A DNA stretch of 64,000 nucleotides from Bacillota bacterium (GCA_023411375.1 JAEYOW010000037.1:81691-145690), one strand, 5' to 3'. Counted from the stretch's first letter, positions 8,244 to 17,268 are shown. The notes: generated by a model from the letters alone, not told the origin. Numbers and translations are program-made.

Positions 8244-8972
8244 TCAAAACAGCCTTTTGCCATTTAAAATATTTATATCAAGATCCTTTGCGATGCCGGT
8301 TTGCTTAAACGGGTTGATTTTTTCAACCACGCCATCCCGTTTAAAAAAGGAGCCTGTGTTTTTGAACCAAAAGGTTACGTTCGCTTTTACACATTGCTCG
8401 CGGATGTCAAGTACCCAATCATAATTACATTCACGGGCTTCCCGTCCGGTTTCGCCGCCAACCGTGACATGCTCCACGCCATGAAGATACGGCGTTAGAT
8501 CGATCGCTTCTAAAAGCGGGGCGCAAGCGATAAACCGCCGCTTTATCGGATAGGATAAAAACAGAGGAAGCCTGTAATCGGTCAATTCCTGATTTTCGAC
8601 AGTACATCCAATCGTAACATTGTCATATCCCGAATTCCAATCCGATGGGAGCGATACATGGAAACGGTGGATTCGCTTTGTCAAGATCAAAAATTCTATA
8701 TCCGTTCTTTCCTTGATCATAGACCAGGCTTCTTTACGCCACGCATCCGCTTGGGGAAGAAAAAAATCAGTCGCAAAACAGGTCGCGAGAATTTTGTTGC
8801 CCTTGATGTTGTATTCGCCTTTGGCATTTGTCCTCACAGGCCAGTCAAATCGATCTGTCTTTTGAATGGTATTCTGCCCGTAGCGTTTTGCGTGCGGTCC
8901 GTAAAAATAGCAATTTTCACAACCGCTGCTTGCTTTGTAGCAGCCAGTCCACGGTTCCCAGTTCATGGGCAT
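8244..8972 (-). CDS. Phage Gp37/Gp68 (DUF5131) family protein
   Basis: This protein of about 242 residues belongs to the phage Gp37/Gp68 family, whose function is unclear. It has the family's N-terminal Cys-rich motif (EPWTGCYKASSGCENCYFY), reminiscent of radical-SAM Fe-S loops, and the conserved ILTKR and TVGGETG stretches. AGGGGG stands before the ATGs at 8972 and 8966; an ATG at 8999 is also in frame. A -10 box (TATAAT, minus, 9015-9020) implies transcription from about 9007, which favours the shorter start. By eye its base composition is AT-richer than its neighbours, and it lies directly beside two tRNA genes, so it was probably acquired horizontally. Confidence 0.82.
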   Translation of the reverse strand: MPMNWEPWTGCYKASSGCENCYFYGPHAKRYGQNTIQKTDRFDWPVRTNAKGEYNIKGNKILATCFATDFFLPQADAWRKEAWSMIKERTDIEFLILTKRIHRFHVSLPSDWNSGYDNVTIGCTVENQELTDYRLPLFLSYPIKRRFIACAPLLEAIDLTPYLHGVEHVTVGGETGREARECNYDWVLDIREQCVKANVTFWFKNTGSFFKRDGVVEKINPFKQTGIAKDLDINILNGKRLF

Positions 8973-9029
8973 TTTCCCCCTACTTCTATTATCAACCATT
9001 TGTTCTCACTAATTATTATAACATAAAAA

Positions 9030-9065
9030 CCAGGGTGAAAAAGAGTTAACTCTTTTTCATCCTGG
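9030..9065 (-). terminator. Intrinsic terminator of the tRNA-Thr/tRNA-Pro transcript
   Basis: A 16-bp stem with one wobble pair (CCAGGGTGAAAAAGAG against CTCTTTTTCATCCTGG) and a TTAA loop is followed on the minus strand by TTTTTATG. It begins 5 nt after the CCA end of tRNA-Pro. Confidence 0.85.
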
Positions 9066-9069
9066 TTAC

Positions 9070-9146
9070 TGGTCGAGGTGACAGGATTTGAACCTGCGAC
9101 CTTTTGGTCCCGAACCAAACGCGCTACCAAACTGCGCTACACCTCG
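9070..9146 (-). tRNA. tRNA-Pro (anticodon CGG)
   Basis: The minus strand folds as a cloverleaf. The acceptor CGAGGTG pairs with CACCTCG, the D-arm is GCGCAG...GCGC, and the anticodon arm is TTTGG-TTCGGGA-CCAAA with anticodon CGG. The T-arm contains GGTTCAAATCC, the discriminator is A, and CCA is encoded. The length is 77 nt including CCA. Confidence 0.96.
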
Positions 9147-9156
9147 ATAAAAAAGC

Positions 9157-9232
9157 TGGAGCCAATAAAGGGACTCGAACCCTTGACCTGCGGTTTACGA
9201 AACCGCTGCTCTACCAACTGAGCTATATTGGC
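9157..9232 (-). tRNA. tRNA-Thr (anticodon CGT)
   Basis: The minus strand folds as a cloverleaf. The acceptor GCCAATA pairs with TATTGGC, the D-arm is GCTCAGTTGGTAGAGC, and the anticodon arm is GCGGT-TTCGTAA-ACCGC with anticodon CGT. The T-arm contains GGTTCGAGTCC, the discriminator is T, and CCA is encoded. It is co-transcribed with tRNA-Pro, 10 nt downstream. Confidence 0.96.
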
Positions 9233-9247
9233 GCGTCAGCAACGTCG

Positions 9248-9276
9248 ATTATAGCAAACATATCCTTCTTTGTCCA
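9248..9276 (-). promoter_or_regulatory. Promoter of the tRNA-Thr/tRNA-Pro operon
   Basis: On the minus strand, TGGACA (9271-9276), a 17-bp spacer and TATAAT (9248-9253) lie 15 bp upstream of the tRNA-Thr 5' end. The adjoining palindrome at 9277-9296 (GCCTTTTTT-TG-AAAAAAGGC) may be an end signal for the upstream DUF362 gene. Confidence 0.78.
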
Positions 9277-9405
9277 GCCTTTTTTTGAAAAAAGGCAAAG
9301 ATTTTTGTCCTGCCACAATATATCTGCAATTAGCATCGCACGCCGCGCATCCGCTCCACCAGAATTTTCCGCCACAAAACCGGCGCGCAGCAGGATGTCC
9401 CGACG

Positions 9406-10506
9406 CTATCGGCGCAGCTTCTCCCGCAAAAATGCCGCGATCGCCTCCGCGTCTGGCGGACAGCCGGGTATGCATTGCAAAAAACCGCCGGCGCAGCGCC
9501 CTATCCCCAGGGAACCGGACAGGCCGCGGTATCCCTGCCCGATGGCGATCTTCTCCCGCAGTCCGCCGAGGCCGCCTTCCTCCTCCAGCCTTAAAAGCGC
9601 GTAAATCAGGTTGGCATAGCACGCGCTGCATGCATCGCGCGCGTCCACATGCGCGCCCAGTCGTTTCACACGCCCGTCCGCTCGCAGGTTTGCCCTCGCC
9701 GCTCCAGGCTCGCCCAGCAAATGCGTGCGCGCCGCTTCCAAATCCGCGCATCCCACACCCAGTTGTTCGGCCAGTTGAATGTAGGGCGCGTCCGAAAGCC
9801 TGTAGCCAAGCGCCCGGCAGGCGTAAGCATCGCACAGCACAGGGTCAAAAAAGCCCAGCACCTGGTCGCGCCTAACGGGATTTCCACCCTCCTCAAAATC
9901 CAAATCGCCGCAAACCGCGTCCACCAGCACAAAATCCTGCCGGATGCCGGCGGCAAGGTGCGCGATGGGTTTCATGAGCCCCATCGAGTGAAAACGCCGT
10001 TTTTCACCGTCAGGTATCAGTCCCTTCAGGTTTTTTAGCGCGCAGGTCACCGCCGTCTGGCAGTGCCCCTTTAATACGGGCATGTTTACAAGAAATTCCA
10101 CCTTCTCCACACACTCGCATACGTTTAGCCGCATTCCCGCGCAATCCCGTTCACGCGCCGGGCTTTTCTGCGTATCCCAAAGCGGCGTTCCATAACGGCT
10201 TTCCAGCTCGCGATAACCGCAGGCCCGAAAGGCCTCAGCCGTGCGCGCGCCAACCCAGGAGCCCTCCAAAATAACAATGTTGCGAAAACCCATCTCCAGA
10301 AAATACTCAATTGCGCCCGCCGCCATCTCCGGGTGTGTGGTTGCGCCCAGCCCGGCAGGCGAAGCGAGCACAAGGTTGGGCTTGAGGCCGATCAGCGCGT
10401 CGCGGTCCGGCACAGCCGCGGCCACTTCAGCCGCGCTCAGAACCGCCTTTGCCATTGCCCCCGCATCCGTGCCATAAGTCACATAAATATCCTGCCTGCT
10501 TTTCAT
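9406..10506 (-). CDS. DUF362 domain-containing protein
   Basis: This 366-residue protein belongs to the DUF362 family, often annotated as Fe-S proteins and still of unknown function. The conserved core is visible (LIGLKPNLVLASPAGLGATT, HPEMAAGAIEYFL, FLVNMPVLKGHCQTAVTCAL, KNLKGLIPDGEKRRFHSMGL). The C-terminal part has two Cys clusters (CSACYANL and GRCAGGFLQCIPGCPP) that could bind a metal cluster, although a clean CxxCxxCxxxC ferredoxin motif is missing. No signal peptide is visible. It stands alone between the tRNA promoter and the divergent dehydratase gene. The Shine-Dalgarno sequence (AAAGGCGG) is moderate. Confidence 0.85.
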   Translation of the reverse strand: MKSRQDIYVTYGTDAGAMAKAVLSAAEVAAAVPDRDALIGLKPNLVLASPAGLGATTHPEMAAGAIEYFLEMGFRNIVILEGSWVGARTAEAFRACGYRELESRYGTPLWDTQKSPARERDCAGMRLNVCECVEKVEFLVNMPVLKGHCQTAVTCALKNLKGLIPDGEKRRFHSMGLMKPIAHLAAGIRQDFVLVDAVCGDLDFEEGGNPVRRDQVLGFFDPVLCDAYACRALGYRLSDAPYIQLAEQLGVGCADLEAARTHLLGEPGAARANLRADGRVKRLGAHVDARDACSACYANLIYALLRLEEEGGLGGLREKIAIGQGYRGLSGSLGIGRCAGGFLQCIPGCPPDAEAIAAFLREKLRR

Positions 10507-10605
10507 TTAAAGACCGCCTTTAGCAATGCTTTCTTGCAGCCATCATACCATTTGATGGCGCGTTTGCCAAGGTGTGGGCGCAGGAGCGTTATTCACCTCA
10601 AGCCC

Positions 10606-10634
10606 TATGCATTCGACCTTTTCTGTGCTATAAT
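10606..10634 (+). promoter_or_regulatory. Possible promoter of the dehydratase-tadA-hprK run
   Basis: A consensus -10 box TATAAT (10629-10634) stands 42 bp before the GTG start; the -35 position holds only TATGCA. The -10 supports a start near 10640, which also argues against an ATG at 10643. Confidence 0.5.
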
Positions 10635-10675
10635 AAATCCGTATGTATTTAGCAATCATGCAGGGAGGCGGCTCT

Positions 10676-12625
10676 GTGACTTCAACCAAGCCCAAAATGC
10701 AAAAGTCGGCGCGCACGTTTCTGTGGCTCATCCTGGACGCCATTCTCGTAAACGCGGCGATGGTTTTGGCGCAGCTTCTGCGCTATTCCTCCAATATATC
10801 CTATGACTATTTTGATATTTATTTGCGTCTGGCCCCGGCGATGACGGGTATTTTCCTGTTGGCGTTCTGGGCGTTTGGCATGTACCGTACCATGTGGCAA
10901 TATGCCTCCGCAAACGACGTGCTGCGCATTGCCGCCGCAGCCCTTGTCGCGACGGTGCTTACCTATGTTTATTCGCTGGTGGCCAACGTATTCGTGCGCC
11001 CGCACAACCTATTCCGGCTGCACAGGATGGTCTATCTGCTGTTCTGGCTGACAAGCATGGCGTTTGTAGGCGGTTCCCGCCTGCTCTACCGCATCCTTGT
11101 CACCAAGGAGCGTTTTTCGCTCCTGCGAAGCACGCACGACGGCGTGCGCCGCGTCATGGTGATTGGCGCGGGCTGGGCGGGCGCGAGCGTGGTGCACGAA
11201 ATGCAGCGCGGCAGCTACGGTAACTATGTGCCCGTTATCGTGGTGGATGACGACCGTATCCGCACCGGATCGCGGCTCAGCGGCGTGCCCGTTGTGCGCG
11301 GTTCCGGCAACATTTTGAAGCTTGCCAGCGATTATCACGTGGACGATATTATCATCGCTATTGCAACGCCCAAGGGCGATTTAAGGCCTCTGATTGAAAA
11401 GTGCCTGTCCACCGGCTGCCGCGTCAGGCGCGTCAATCCGCTCCAGGACGTGGGCAGCGAACCCGGCGTGACGGGCGCTGTACGTGATCTGGACATCGGC
11501 GACCTGCTGGGCCGGCCTGAGGAACGGCTGGACATGACCCAGGTGGCAGCGTGTTTCCGGGACAAAACCGTGCTGATCACCGGCGGCGGCGGCAGCATCG
11601 GCAGCGAGCTGTGCCGCCGCCTCCTGCCTCTGGAACCCGCGCGCATCGTACTGTACGATATCAGCGAAAACTATATGTATGATTTGTTTTCCGAGCTTAA
11701 GCTTCAATATCCCGGCTTGAAGGACAAACTTATCCTCTGCGTCGGTTCTATCCGCGATTCTCAGCGCCTTGACGAAGTTTTCAACAGATATAAGCCGGAA
11801 ATTGTCCTCCACGCGGCCGCGCACAAGCACGTACCCCTTATGGAGGACTGCCCCGACCAGGCTGTAAAAAACAACGTATTCGGCACCTACCTCACCGCGA
11901 AGGCCGCCGTCACCCACGGCGTTCAGCGCTTTGTGCTTATCTCCACGGATAAGGCCGTCAACCCCACCAACGTCATGGGCGCGACCAAGCGTCTGGCGGA
12001 AATGATCATCGAGGCCCTCAACACCCAGTCTCAGACCGATTTTATGGCCGTGCGCTTCGGTAACGTGCTCGGCTCGCACGGCAGCGTGGTGCCGCTGTTT
12101 GAGCAGCAAATCCGCGCCGGCGGACCCGTTACGCTGACTCATCCGGACATCATCCGCTATTTCATGACCATTCCCGAGGCGGCGAGCCTCGTGCTGCAAG
12201 CTGCCTCCATCGCCAAAGGCGGCGAGCTTTTTGTGCTGGATATGGGCCAGCCTGTCAAAATTCGCGAGTTGGCCGAGCGTATGATTCAGCTCTACGCGCC
12301 GCAGGACGGCCGCAAGGTAGAGATCGTCTATGTGGGCCTGCGTCCTGGCGAAAAGCTCTATGAGGAGCTGCTTCTGGCGGGCGAGGGCATCAACAAAACC
12401 GAAAAGGAAAAGATTTTCGTCGCCCGGCCCGAGGTAGTGGATATCGGCACGCTGGACGGTATGCTCCAAAAGCTTCAATTCTGCCTGGATGAAAAGGGCG
12501 ATATGCTGGCCTGCTTGCATGAGCTTGTGCCCACCTTCCGGGAAGCCGATACCGTCAACCGCGCCGTCAGCGAAAGCGCGGGTCAAGCGCGCCCCGTCCA
12601 CGAGGCCGTTGAGGAGGGCGCATGA
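10676..12625 (+). CDS. Membrane-bound nucleotide-sugar 4,6-dehydratase (PglF/CapD/EpsC type)
   Basis: This 649-residue enzyme probably converts a UDP-sugar to a 4-keto-6-deoxy sugar for surface polysaccharide or glycan synthesis. About four membrane helices (residues 15-125) come first, then a CoA-binding-like Rossmann region (RVMVIGAGWAGASVV), then the SDR catalytic domain with TGGGGSIGSELCRRLL. The active-site block LISTDKAVNPTNVMGATKR has Met in place of the usual catalytic Tyr, typical of this subfamily. The start is GTG with GGGAGG 7 nt upstream; an ATG at 10643 would put the ribosome site inside the gene. It overlaps tadA by 4 nt (ATGA), so it is translationally coupled to it. Confidence 0.9.
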   Translation: MTSTKPKMQKSARTFLWLILDAILVNAAMVLAQLLRYSSNISYDYFDIYLRLAPAMTGIFLLAFWAFGMYRTMWQYASANDVLRIAAAALVATVLTYVYSLVANVFVRPHNLFRLHRMVYLLFWLTSMAFVGGSRLLYRILVTKERFSLLRSTHDGVRRVMVIGAGWAGASVVHEMQRGSYGNYVPVIVVDDDRIRTGSRLSGVPVVRGSGNILKLASDYHVDDIIIAIATPKGDLRPLIEKCLSTGCRVRRVNPLQDVGSEPGVTGAVRDLDIGDLLGRPEERLDMTQVAACFRDKTVLITGGGGSIGSELCRRLLPLEPARIVLYDISENYMYDLFSELKLQYPGLKDKLILCVGSIRDSQRLDEVFNRYKPEIVLHAAAHKHVPLMEDCPDQAVKNNVFGTYLTAKAAVTHGVQRFVLISTDKAVNPTNVMGATKRLAEMIIEALNTQSQTDFMAVRFGNVLGSHGSVVPLFEQQIRAGGPVTLTHPDIIRYFMTIPEAASLVLQAASIAKGGELFVLDMGQPVKIRELAERMIQLYAPQDGRKVEIVYVGLRPGEKLYEELLLAGEGINKTEKEKIFVARPEVVDIGTLDGMLQKLQFCLDEKGDMLACLHELVPTFREADTVNRAVSESAGQARPVHEAVEEGA

Positions 12626-13095
12626 GCGGCCATGAGGCCATGATGCGGCTCGCCCTTGCGGAGGCGCAAAAGGCCTTTGACGAGGGCGAGATTCCTGTCG
12701 GCGCGGTGATTGCTTGCAACGGGAGCCCCGTCGCCTTCGCGCATAATCTACGAGAGCAAACCGGCGACCCTACAGCGCACGCGGAAATCCTCGTCATCCG
12801 TGAGGCGGCGCGCGCGCTTGGCACACGGCGGCTGAACGGCTGTACGCTATACGTAACCCTGGAACCGTGCCCCATGTGCGCGGGCGCACTTACGATGGCA
12901 TACGTAGGCGCCTGTTACTTTGGCGCGCGTGACGAGCGCCAGGGCTGCGTTGAAAGCGTGTACGCCATCACGCAGGACCCGGCTTTTTACCACCGCCTGC
13001 CATGCGTGGGCGGACTTCTGGAGGCTGAGGCCGCCGCGCTGCTCACCCACTTTTTTGAGGCCAGACGAACCAAAGATAAAGGAGCCGAACCGTGA
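12622..13095 (+). CDS. tadA: tRNA(adenine-34) deaminase TadA
   Basis: This 157-residue zinc deaminase converts A34 to inosine in tRNA-Arg(ACG). The zinc ligands are His53 in PTAHAEIL and Cys83 and Cys86 in EPCPMCAGAL, and the catalytic Glu follows His53 by two residues. Its length and the ending with a short helix (ALLTHFFEARRTKDK) fit TadA rather than cytosine deaminases. GAGGAGGG precedes the start. It overlaps the genes on both sides by 4 nt, inside a tight run of unrelated housekeeping genes. Confidence 0.94.
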   Translation: MSGHEAMMRLALAEAQKAFDEGEIPVGAVIACNGSPVAFAHNLREQTGDPTAHAEILVIREAARALGTRRLNGCTLYVTLEPCPMCAGALTMAYVGACYFGARDERQGCVESVYAITQDPAFYHRLPCVGGLLEAEAAALLTHFFEARRTKDKGAEP

Positions 13096-13913
13096 TCATC
13101 GACACCATTGTGACCGACCTGGACGACACCCTTCTAAACGGCGAGGGTAAAATCAGCGACTATACCCTGACCGTCATGCGCGAATGCTTAAGCCGCGGCA
13201 TCCGCGTCATTCCCGCCAGCGGGCGCACCCACGCCAGTATGTACCCTTTCGTGACAAGGCTGAACACCGGCCTTCCCTATATCGCATGCAACGGCGCGGA
13301 GCTGGTTAACGCAGAGCATAAGGTCATCAGCGTCATCAATTTTGATCCCGACACCGCGCGTGAGATCTCCGCCTTTCTGGAGGAAAACGGCTGCTATGTG
13401 CAAGTGTACCGTGACGAATGCTTCTATTATGCGCAGGAGTGCGAACCCGCCAAGCGCTATAAGCAATCCTCGGGCATGAAGGGCGTGGCCGTGGGCGATC
13501 TGTGCGGGTTTATCGATTTTGAGGTACCCAAGGTGCTGTGCGTCAACCATTCTCACGAGATTGAACGCCTCTACCCCATCGCCAACGCTCGCTTTGCGGG
13601 ACGGGCAACCTTTACCATGAGCAAGCCCTACTTTTTGGAAGCGGAACCCCCGGGCGCTACCAAGGGCGAGGCGCTTGTCCGCTTGGCCGCGCAAATCGGA
13701 ATTGTTCCCGCGCGCACGGCGGTATTCGGCGACAGCCTAAACGACATGAGCATGTTTGCTTTCACCCCGCACAGCGTCGCCATGGGCAACGCGCGCGAGG
13801 AGGTTCGCCGGGCCGCCGCGCACGTCTGCCGCAGCAATACCGAGGACGGCATGGCGCGCTTTGTGGAGGAGTATATTCTCGCGCCATACGCGAAGGAGGG
13901 AAGCCCTGCATGA
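13092..13913 (+). CDS. Cof-type HAD-IIB phosphatase
   Basis: This 273-residue haloacid-dehalogenase hydrolase has motif I in VTDLDDTLLNGEG (Asp nucleophile and Asp acid/base), the serine motif in VIPASGRTHASM, the motif III Lys near GATKGEAL and motif IV in VFGDSLNDMSMF. The large C2-type cap between motifs II and III marks the Cof/YkrA family, which dephosphorylates sugar phosphates and cofactors. The start is GTG after AAAGGAG, overlapping the tadA stop. The neighbours hprK and a glucokinase suggest, but do not prove, a sugar-phosphate substrate. Confidence 0.9.
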   Translation: MIIDTIVTDLDDTLLNGEGKISDYTLTVMRECLSRGIRVIPASGRTHASMYPFVTRLNTGLPYIACNGAELVNAEHKVISVINFDPDTAREISAFLEENGCYVQVYRDECFYYAQECEPAKRYKQSSGMKGVAVGDLCGFIDFEVPKVLCVNHSHEIERLYPIANARFAGRATFTMSKPYFLEAEPPGATKGEALVRLAAQIGIVPARTAVFGDSLNDMSMFAFTPHSVAMGNAREEVRRAAAHVCRSNTEDGMARFVEEYILAPYAKEGSPA

Positions 13914-14836
13914 TCAGCATCGAGGATTTTAAAACTAGGCTTAACTTGGAGCTGCTCTCCGAAACCACCAAGACCGAAATGGATATCAACGTGACCGATA
14001 TCAACCGGCCCGGTATGCAGTTCTGCGGCTTTTACGAGTATTTTGCCCACGAGCGCCCACAGGTCATCGGCAAGGTGGAAATGACCTATCTGGAATCGCT
14101 GGAGCCGTCGGCGCGCGAAAAGGTGTTGGAGCGCTACATGAGCTACGCGCTGCCCTGCGTCGTCACCTGCTGGGGCATGACGCCGCCGCGCGAGCTGCTG
14201 GCTGCCGCCAAGGCGCATGATATTCCCGTTTTTCAGAGCAAGCATAAAACCACCAAATTCACGCTGCAGGTTATCATGTATTTAAACCGCGTGCTGGCGC
14301 CGCACGTCACGCGCCACGGCGTGCTGGTGGACGTGTATGGCATCGGCATTTTGCTTACGGGTGAAAGCGGCGTGGGTAAAAGTGAGGCGGCTTTGGAGCT
14401 TGTCAAGCGCGGACATCAGCTTGCCGCGGACGACGTGGTGGACATTTGCCGCGTGGCGGACGACCGGTTGATCGGCGAATCGCCGGAGATGGTACGCCAT
14501 TTTATGGAAATTCGCGGCATTGGCATCATCGACATCCGGGCGATGTACGGCGTCGGCTCGGTTATTCTGAGCAAATCCATCGACATGGTCATACATATGG
14601 AAAAATGGGACTCCACCAAAGAATACGACCGTCTTGGCCTTACGGAGGAAACCGTGACCATCCTGGGCGTCAAGGTACCCTATCAGGTGATGCCTGTGCG
14701 TCCTGGCCGCAACCTAGCCATTATCATCGAGGTGGCCGCCCGCAACCTGAGCCTCAAGCGAATGGGCTACAGCGCCGCCCATGAGTTGGACAGGCGGCTG
14801 AACGAGCTGATCGCGCAAAATTCCGGCAACAATTAA
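13910..14836 (+). CDS. hprK: HPr(Ser) kinase/phosphorylase
   Basis: HprK phosphorylates and dephosphorylates Ser46 of HPr and so controls carbon catabolite repression in Firmicutes. The N-terminal domain (residues 1-130) is followed by the kinase domain with the P-loop GESGVGKS at 151-158, the conserved HQLAADDVV, the signature GIGIIDIRAMYGVG and the C-terminal PVRPGRNLAIIIEVAARN. The 308-residue length is normal. It overlaps the HAD gene by 4 nt and is followed after 19 nt by the glucokinase. This places HPr-based catabolite control in an organism whose window is full of ABC sugar importers. Confidence 0.96.
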   Translation: MISIEDFKTRLNLELLSETTKTEMDINVTDINRPGMQFCGFYEYFAHERPQVIGKVEMTYLESLEPSAREKVLERYMSYALPCVVTCWGMTPPRELLAAAKAHDIPVFQSKHKTTKFTLQVIMYLNRVLAPHVTRHGVLVDVYGIGILLTGESGVGKSEAALELVKRGHQLAADDVVDICRVADDRLIGESPEMVRHFMEIRGIGIIDIRAMYGVGSVILSKSIDMVIHMEKWDSTKEYDRLGLTEETVTILGVKVPYQVMPVRPGRNLAIIIEVAARNLSLKRMGYSAAHELDRRLNELIAQNSGNN

Positions 14837-14855
14837 TCAGGCGGGAGGTACGCAT

Positions 14856-15818
14856 ATGGTATATATCGGCATCGACGTGGGCGGAACCGGCATCAAAATC
14901 GGCGTGGTGGATGAAAGCGGTAAAATCCTTGAGCAGGGCGAAACCCCAACGCTGGTTGGACGGCCCTATGAGGACATCATCCGCGATATGGGCAACTGCA
15001 TGCTTAGCGTCATGGCGCAGGGCGGCTTTACCGAGGCGGACGTGGCGGCCATCGGCGTGGGAATTCCCGGCATTGCGGATGCCAAAACGGGTAACGTTAT
15101 CTTCTGTACCAACATGGGCTGGAAGGATGTGCCGCTGCGCGCGGAGCTCCAAAAATACCTGAACAAGCCCGTGCATATCGACAACGACGCGACCGTCGCG
15201 GGCTTTGCTGAAAGCGTGTGCGGCGTAAGCGCCGGATGTCACAGCAGCGTTTTCATGACGCTTGGCACGGGCGTGGGCGGCGGTATCGTCATCGGCGGTA
15301 GGCCGTGGAGCGGCTTTCACGGCGTTGGCAGCGAGATCGGCCACATCCCTATGGATATCGGCGGGGAACCGTGCAGCTGCGGCAACTACGGCTGCCTGGA
15401 ACGCTATTGCAGCGCCACGGCCATCATCCGCATGGGCAAGCAGATGGTGTTGCAGCACCCGGACAGCCTGATGTACGACCTCTGCGGCGGCGATATCAGC
15501 AGGCTGACCGCAAAGATGGTCTTTGACGCCGCCAAGGAAAACGACGACGTGGCTATGAAGGTCTTTAACCACTATGTGGACTACCTTTGCAAGGCCATCT
15601 ACACCATCATCGCTTTCCTGGACCCGGAGATGATCGTACTGGGCGGCGGGGTAAGCAAAGCGGGCAGCTTTTTGCTTAACGCCGTGCGCGAGCGTATCCC
15701 GCGCTATCTGCTGTTTAAGACCCTTCCCTATTCCCGTGTGGAAATCGCGCGCCTGGGCGCGGAAGCGGGCATGATCGGAGCGGCGATGCTGGGCAAACAG
15801 CCGGTTGACAAGGCGTAA
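14856..15818 (+). CDS. glcK: ROK family glucokinase
   Basis: This 320-residue cytoplasmic kinase would phosphorylate glucose released from imported oligosaccharides. The ATP-binding start GIDVGGTGIKIGVVD, the ROK zinc motif CSCGNYGCLE, the catalytic DNDATVAGFAE and the phosphate loop TLGTGVGGGIV are all intact. GGGAGG precedes the start. It shares the transcript with hprK. The glucose could come from the GH31, GH65 and GH66 enzymes encoded 30 kb away (inference). N-acetylmannosamine kinases are a less likely alternative. Confidence 0.9.
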   Translation: MVYIGIDVGGTGIKIGVVDESGKILEQGETPTLVGRPYEDIIRDMGNCMLSVMAQGGFTEADVAAIGVGIPGIADAKTGNVIFCTNMGWKDVPLRAELQKYLNKPVHIDNDATVAGFAESVCGVSAGCHSSVFMTLGTGVGGGIVIGGRPWSGFHGVGSEIGHIPMDIGGEPCSCGNYGCLERYCSATAIIRMGKQMVLQHPDSLMYDLCGGDISRLTAKMVFDAAKENDDVAMKVFNHYVDYLCKAIYTIIAFLDPEMIVLGGGVSKAGSFLLNAVRERIPRYLLFKTLPYSRVEIARLGAEAGMIGAAMLGKQPVDKA

Positions 15819-15873
15819 GCTTGACTCGCGTTGAAAATCCATTTTTGAATGAAGAGAGAGGATGGTTAAAACC

Positions 15874-17268
15874 ATGGCGGATATGAGCATTCGGGACCTT
15901 TATCACGCCCAGCTAACGGGCAATGTGAAAAGCTGCACGGTTTCCGGCTGGGTGCGCACCGTGCGCGACAGCAAGGCATTCGGCTTTATTGAGCTAAACG
16001 ACGGCACCTATTTCAAAAATCTCCAGATTGTGCTGGAAGATGGCATTACGGAGGACTTTGCCGACGCGGTCAAGCTGACGCTTGGCAGCGCCGTTCGCGC
16101 CACGGGCGAACTGGTATTGACTCCCGGCATGAAGCAGCCGTTCGAGCTTAAGGCTGTCCGCGTGGAGGCTCTGGGCGTATGCGCGCCGGATTATCCGTTG
16201 CAAAAAAAGCGCCATTCCTTCGAGTTTCTGCGCACCATCGCGCATTTAAGGCCGCGAACCAACACGTTTTACGCGGTATTCCGCATCCGCTCGCTGGCGG
16301 CGCAGCTTTTACACGCCTTTTTTGCCGAGCGAGGCTTTGTATACGTGCATACCCCCATCATCACCACCAGCGACTGTGAGGGCGCGGGCGAAATGTTCCA
16401 GGTGACGACTTTGCCCCTGGAAAATTTGCCCAAAACCGCTGACGGCCAGCCTGACTATTCGCAGGACTTTTTTGGCAAGCAGGCCAGCCTGACCGTCAGC
16501 GGCCAGCTCAATGTGGAGACCTTCTGTATGGCGTTTCGCAATGTTTATACCTTTGGCCCCACCTTCCGGGCTGAAAAGAGCTACACGCCCCGCCATGCCG
16601 CCGAGTTCTGGATGGTGGAGCCGGAAATTGCCTTTGCCGACCTTTTTGACGACATGGCGCTGGCAGAGGACATGCTCAAATACATCATCCGCCATGTTCT
16701 GGCCGAGGCGCCCGAGGAAATGGCGTTCCTGAACAGCTTTGTAGAAAAGGGTCTGCTTGAAAAGCTCACCGCCATCGCGGAAAGCGATTTCGCACGCTGC
16801 ACCTATACCGAGGCTATCGAAATACTCCGTACATGCGGCGAAACGTTCGAATATCCCGTTTCCTGGGGCATTGATCTGCAAACCGAGCACGAGCGCTACT
16901 TAAGCGAGCATCATTTTGGCCGTCCCGTGTTTGTGTACAACTACCCCAAGGAGATCAAGGCCTTCTATATGCGCATGAACGACGATCAAAAGACCGTCGC
17001 AGCGGTGGACCTGCTGGTACCCGGCGTGGGCGAGCTGATCGGCGGCAGCCAGCGCGAGGAGCGCATGGATATGCTCAAAAAGCGCATCAACGAAACCGGC
17101 ATGAATGAGGAGGATTACGCCTTCTACCTTGATACGCGCAAATATGGCACCACGCCTCACGCGGGCTTCGGCCTTGGCTTTGAGCGGCTGGTGATGTATT
17201 TAACCGGCATGCAGAACATCCGCGACGTGCTGCCCTTCCCCCGTACCACCGGCAGCGCTGAATATTAA
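15874..17268 (+). CDS. asnS: Asparaginyl-tRNA synthetase
   Basis: AsnRS charges tRNA-Asn. The N-terminal OB-fold anticodon-binding domain (GWVRTVRDSKAFGFIELNDG) leads into the class II core with motif 2 (FRAEKSYTPRHAAEFWMVEP) and motif 3 (GFGLGFERLVMYLTG). The ending PFPRTTGSAEY marks AsnRS rather than AspRS. The start is uncertain: ATG 15874 gives MADMSIRDLY with AGAGAGG 12 nt upstream, while ATG 15862 lies directly on that purine run. The 464-residue length is typical. It ends the run that begins at 10676 and is followed by a strong hairpin. Confidence 0.94.
   Translation: MADMSIRDLYHAQLTGNVKSCTVSGWVRTVRDSKAFGFIELNDGTYFKNLQIVLEDGITEDFADAVKLTLGSAVRATGELVLTPGMKQPFELKAVRVEALGVCAPDYPLQKKRHSFEFLRTIAHLRPRTNTFYAVFRIRSLAAQLLHAFFAERGFVYVHTPIITTSDCEGAGEMFQVTTLPLENLPKTADGQPDYSQDFFGKQASLTVSGQLNVETFCMAFRNVYTFGPTFRAEKSYTPRHAAEFWMVEPEIAFADLFDDMALAEDMLKYIIRHVLAEAPEEMAFLNSFVEKGLLEKLTAIAESDFARCTYTEAIEILRTCGETFEYPVSWGIDLQTEHERYLSEHHFGRPVFVYNYPKEIKAFYMRMNDDQKTVAAVDLLVPGVGELIGGSQREERMDMLKKRINETGMNEEDYAFYLDTRKYGTTPHAGFGLGFERLVMYLTGMQNIRDVLPFPRTTGSAEY

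Noticed and set aside
11381..12601. Minus-strand open frame of 406 codons opposite the dehydratase gene
   Set aside because: It is a high-G+C shadow rich in His, Ala and Arg, with no start site or known motif, opposite a clear enzyme gene.
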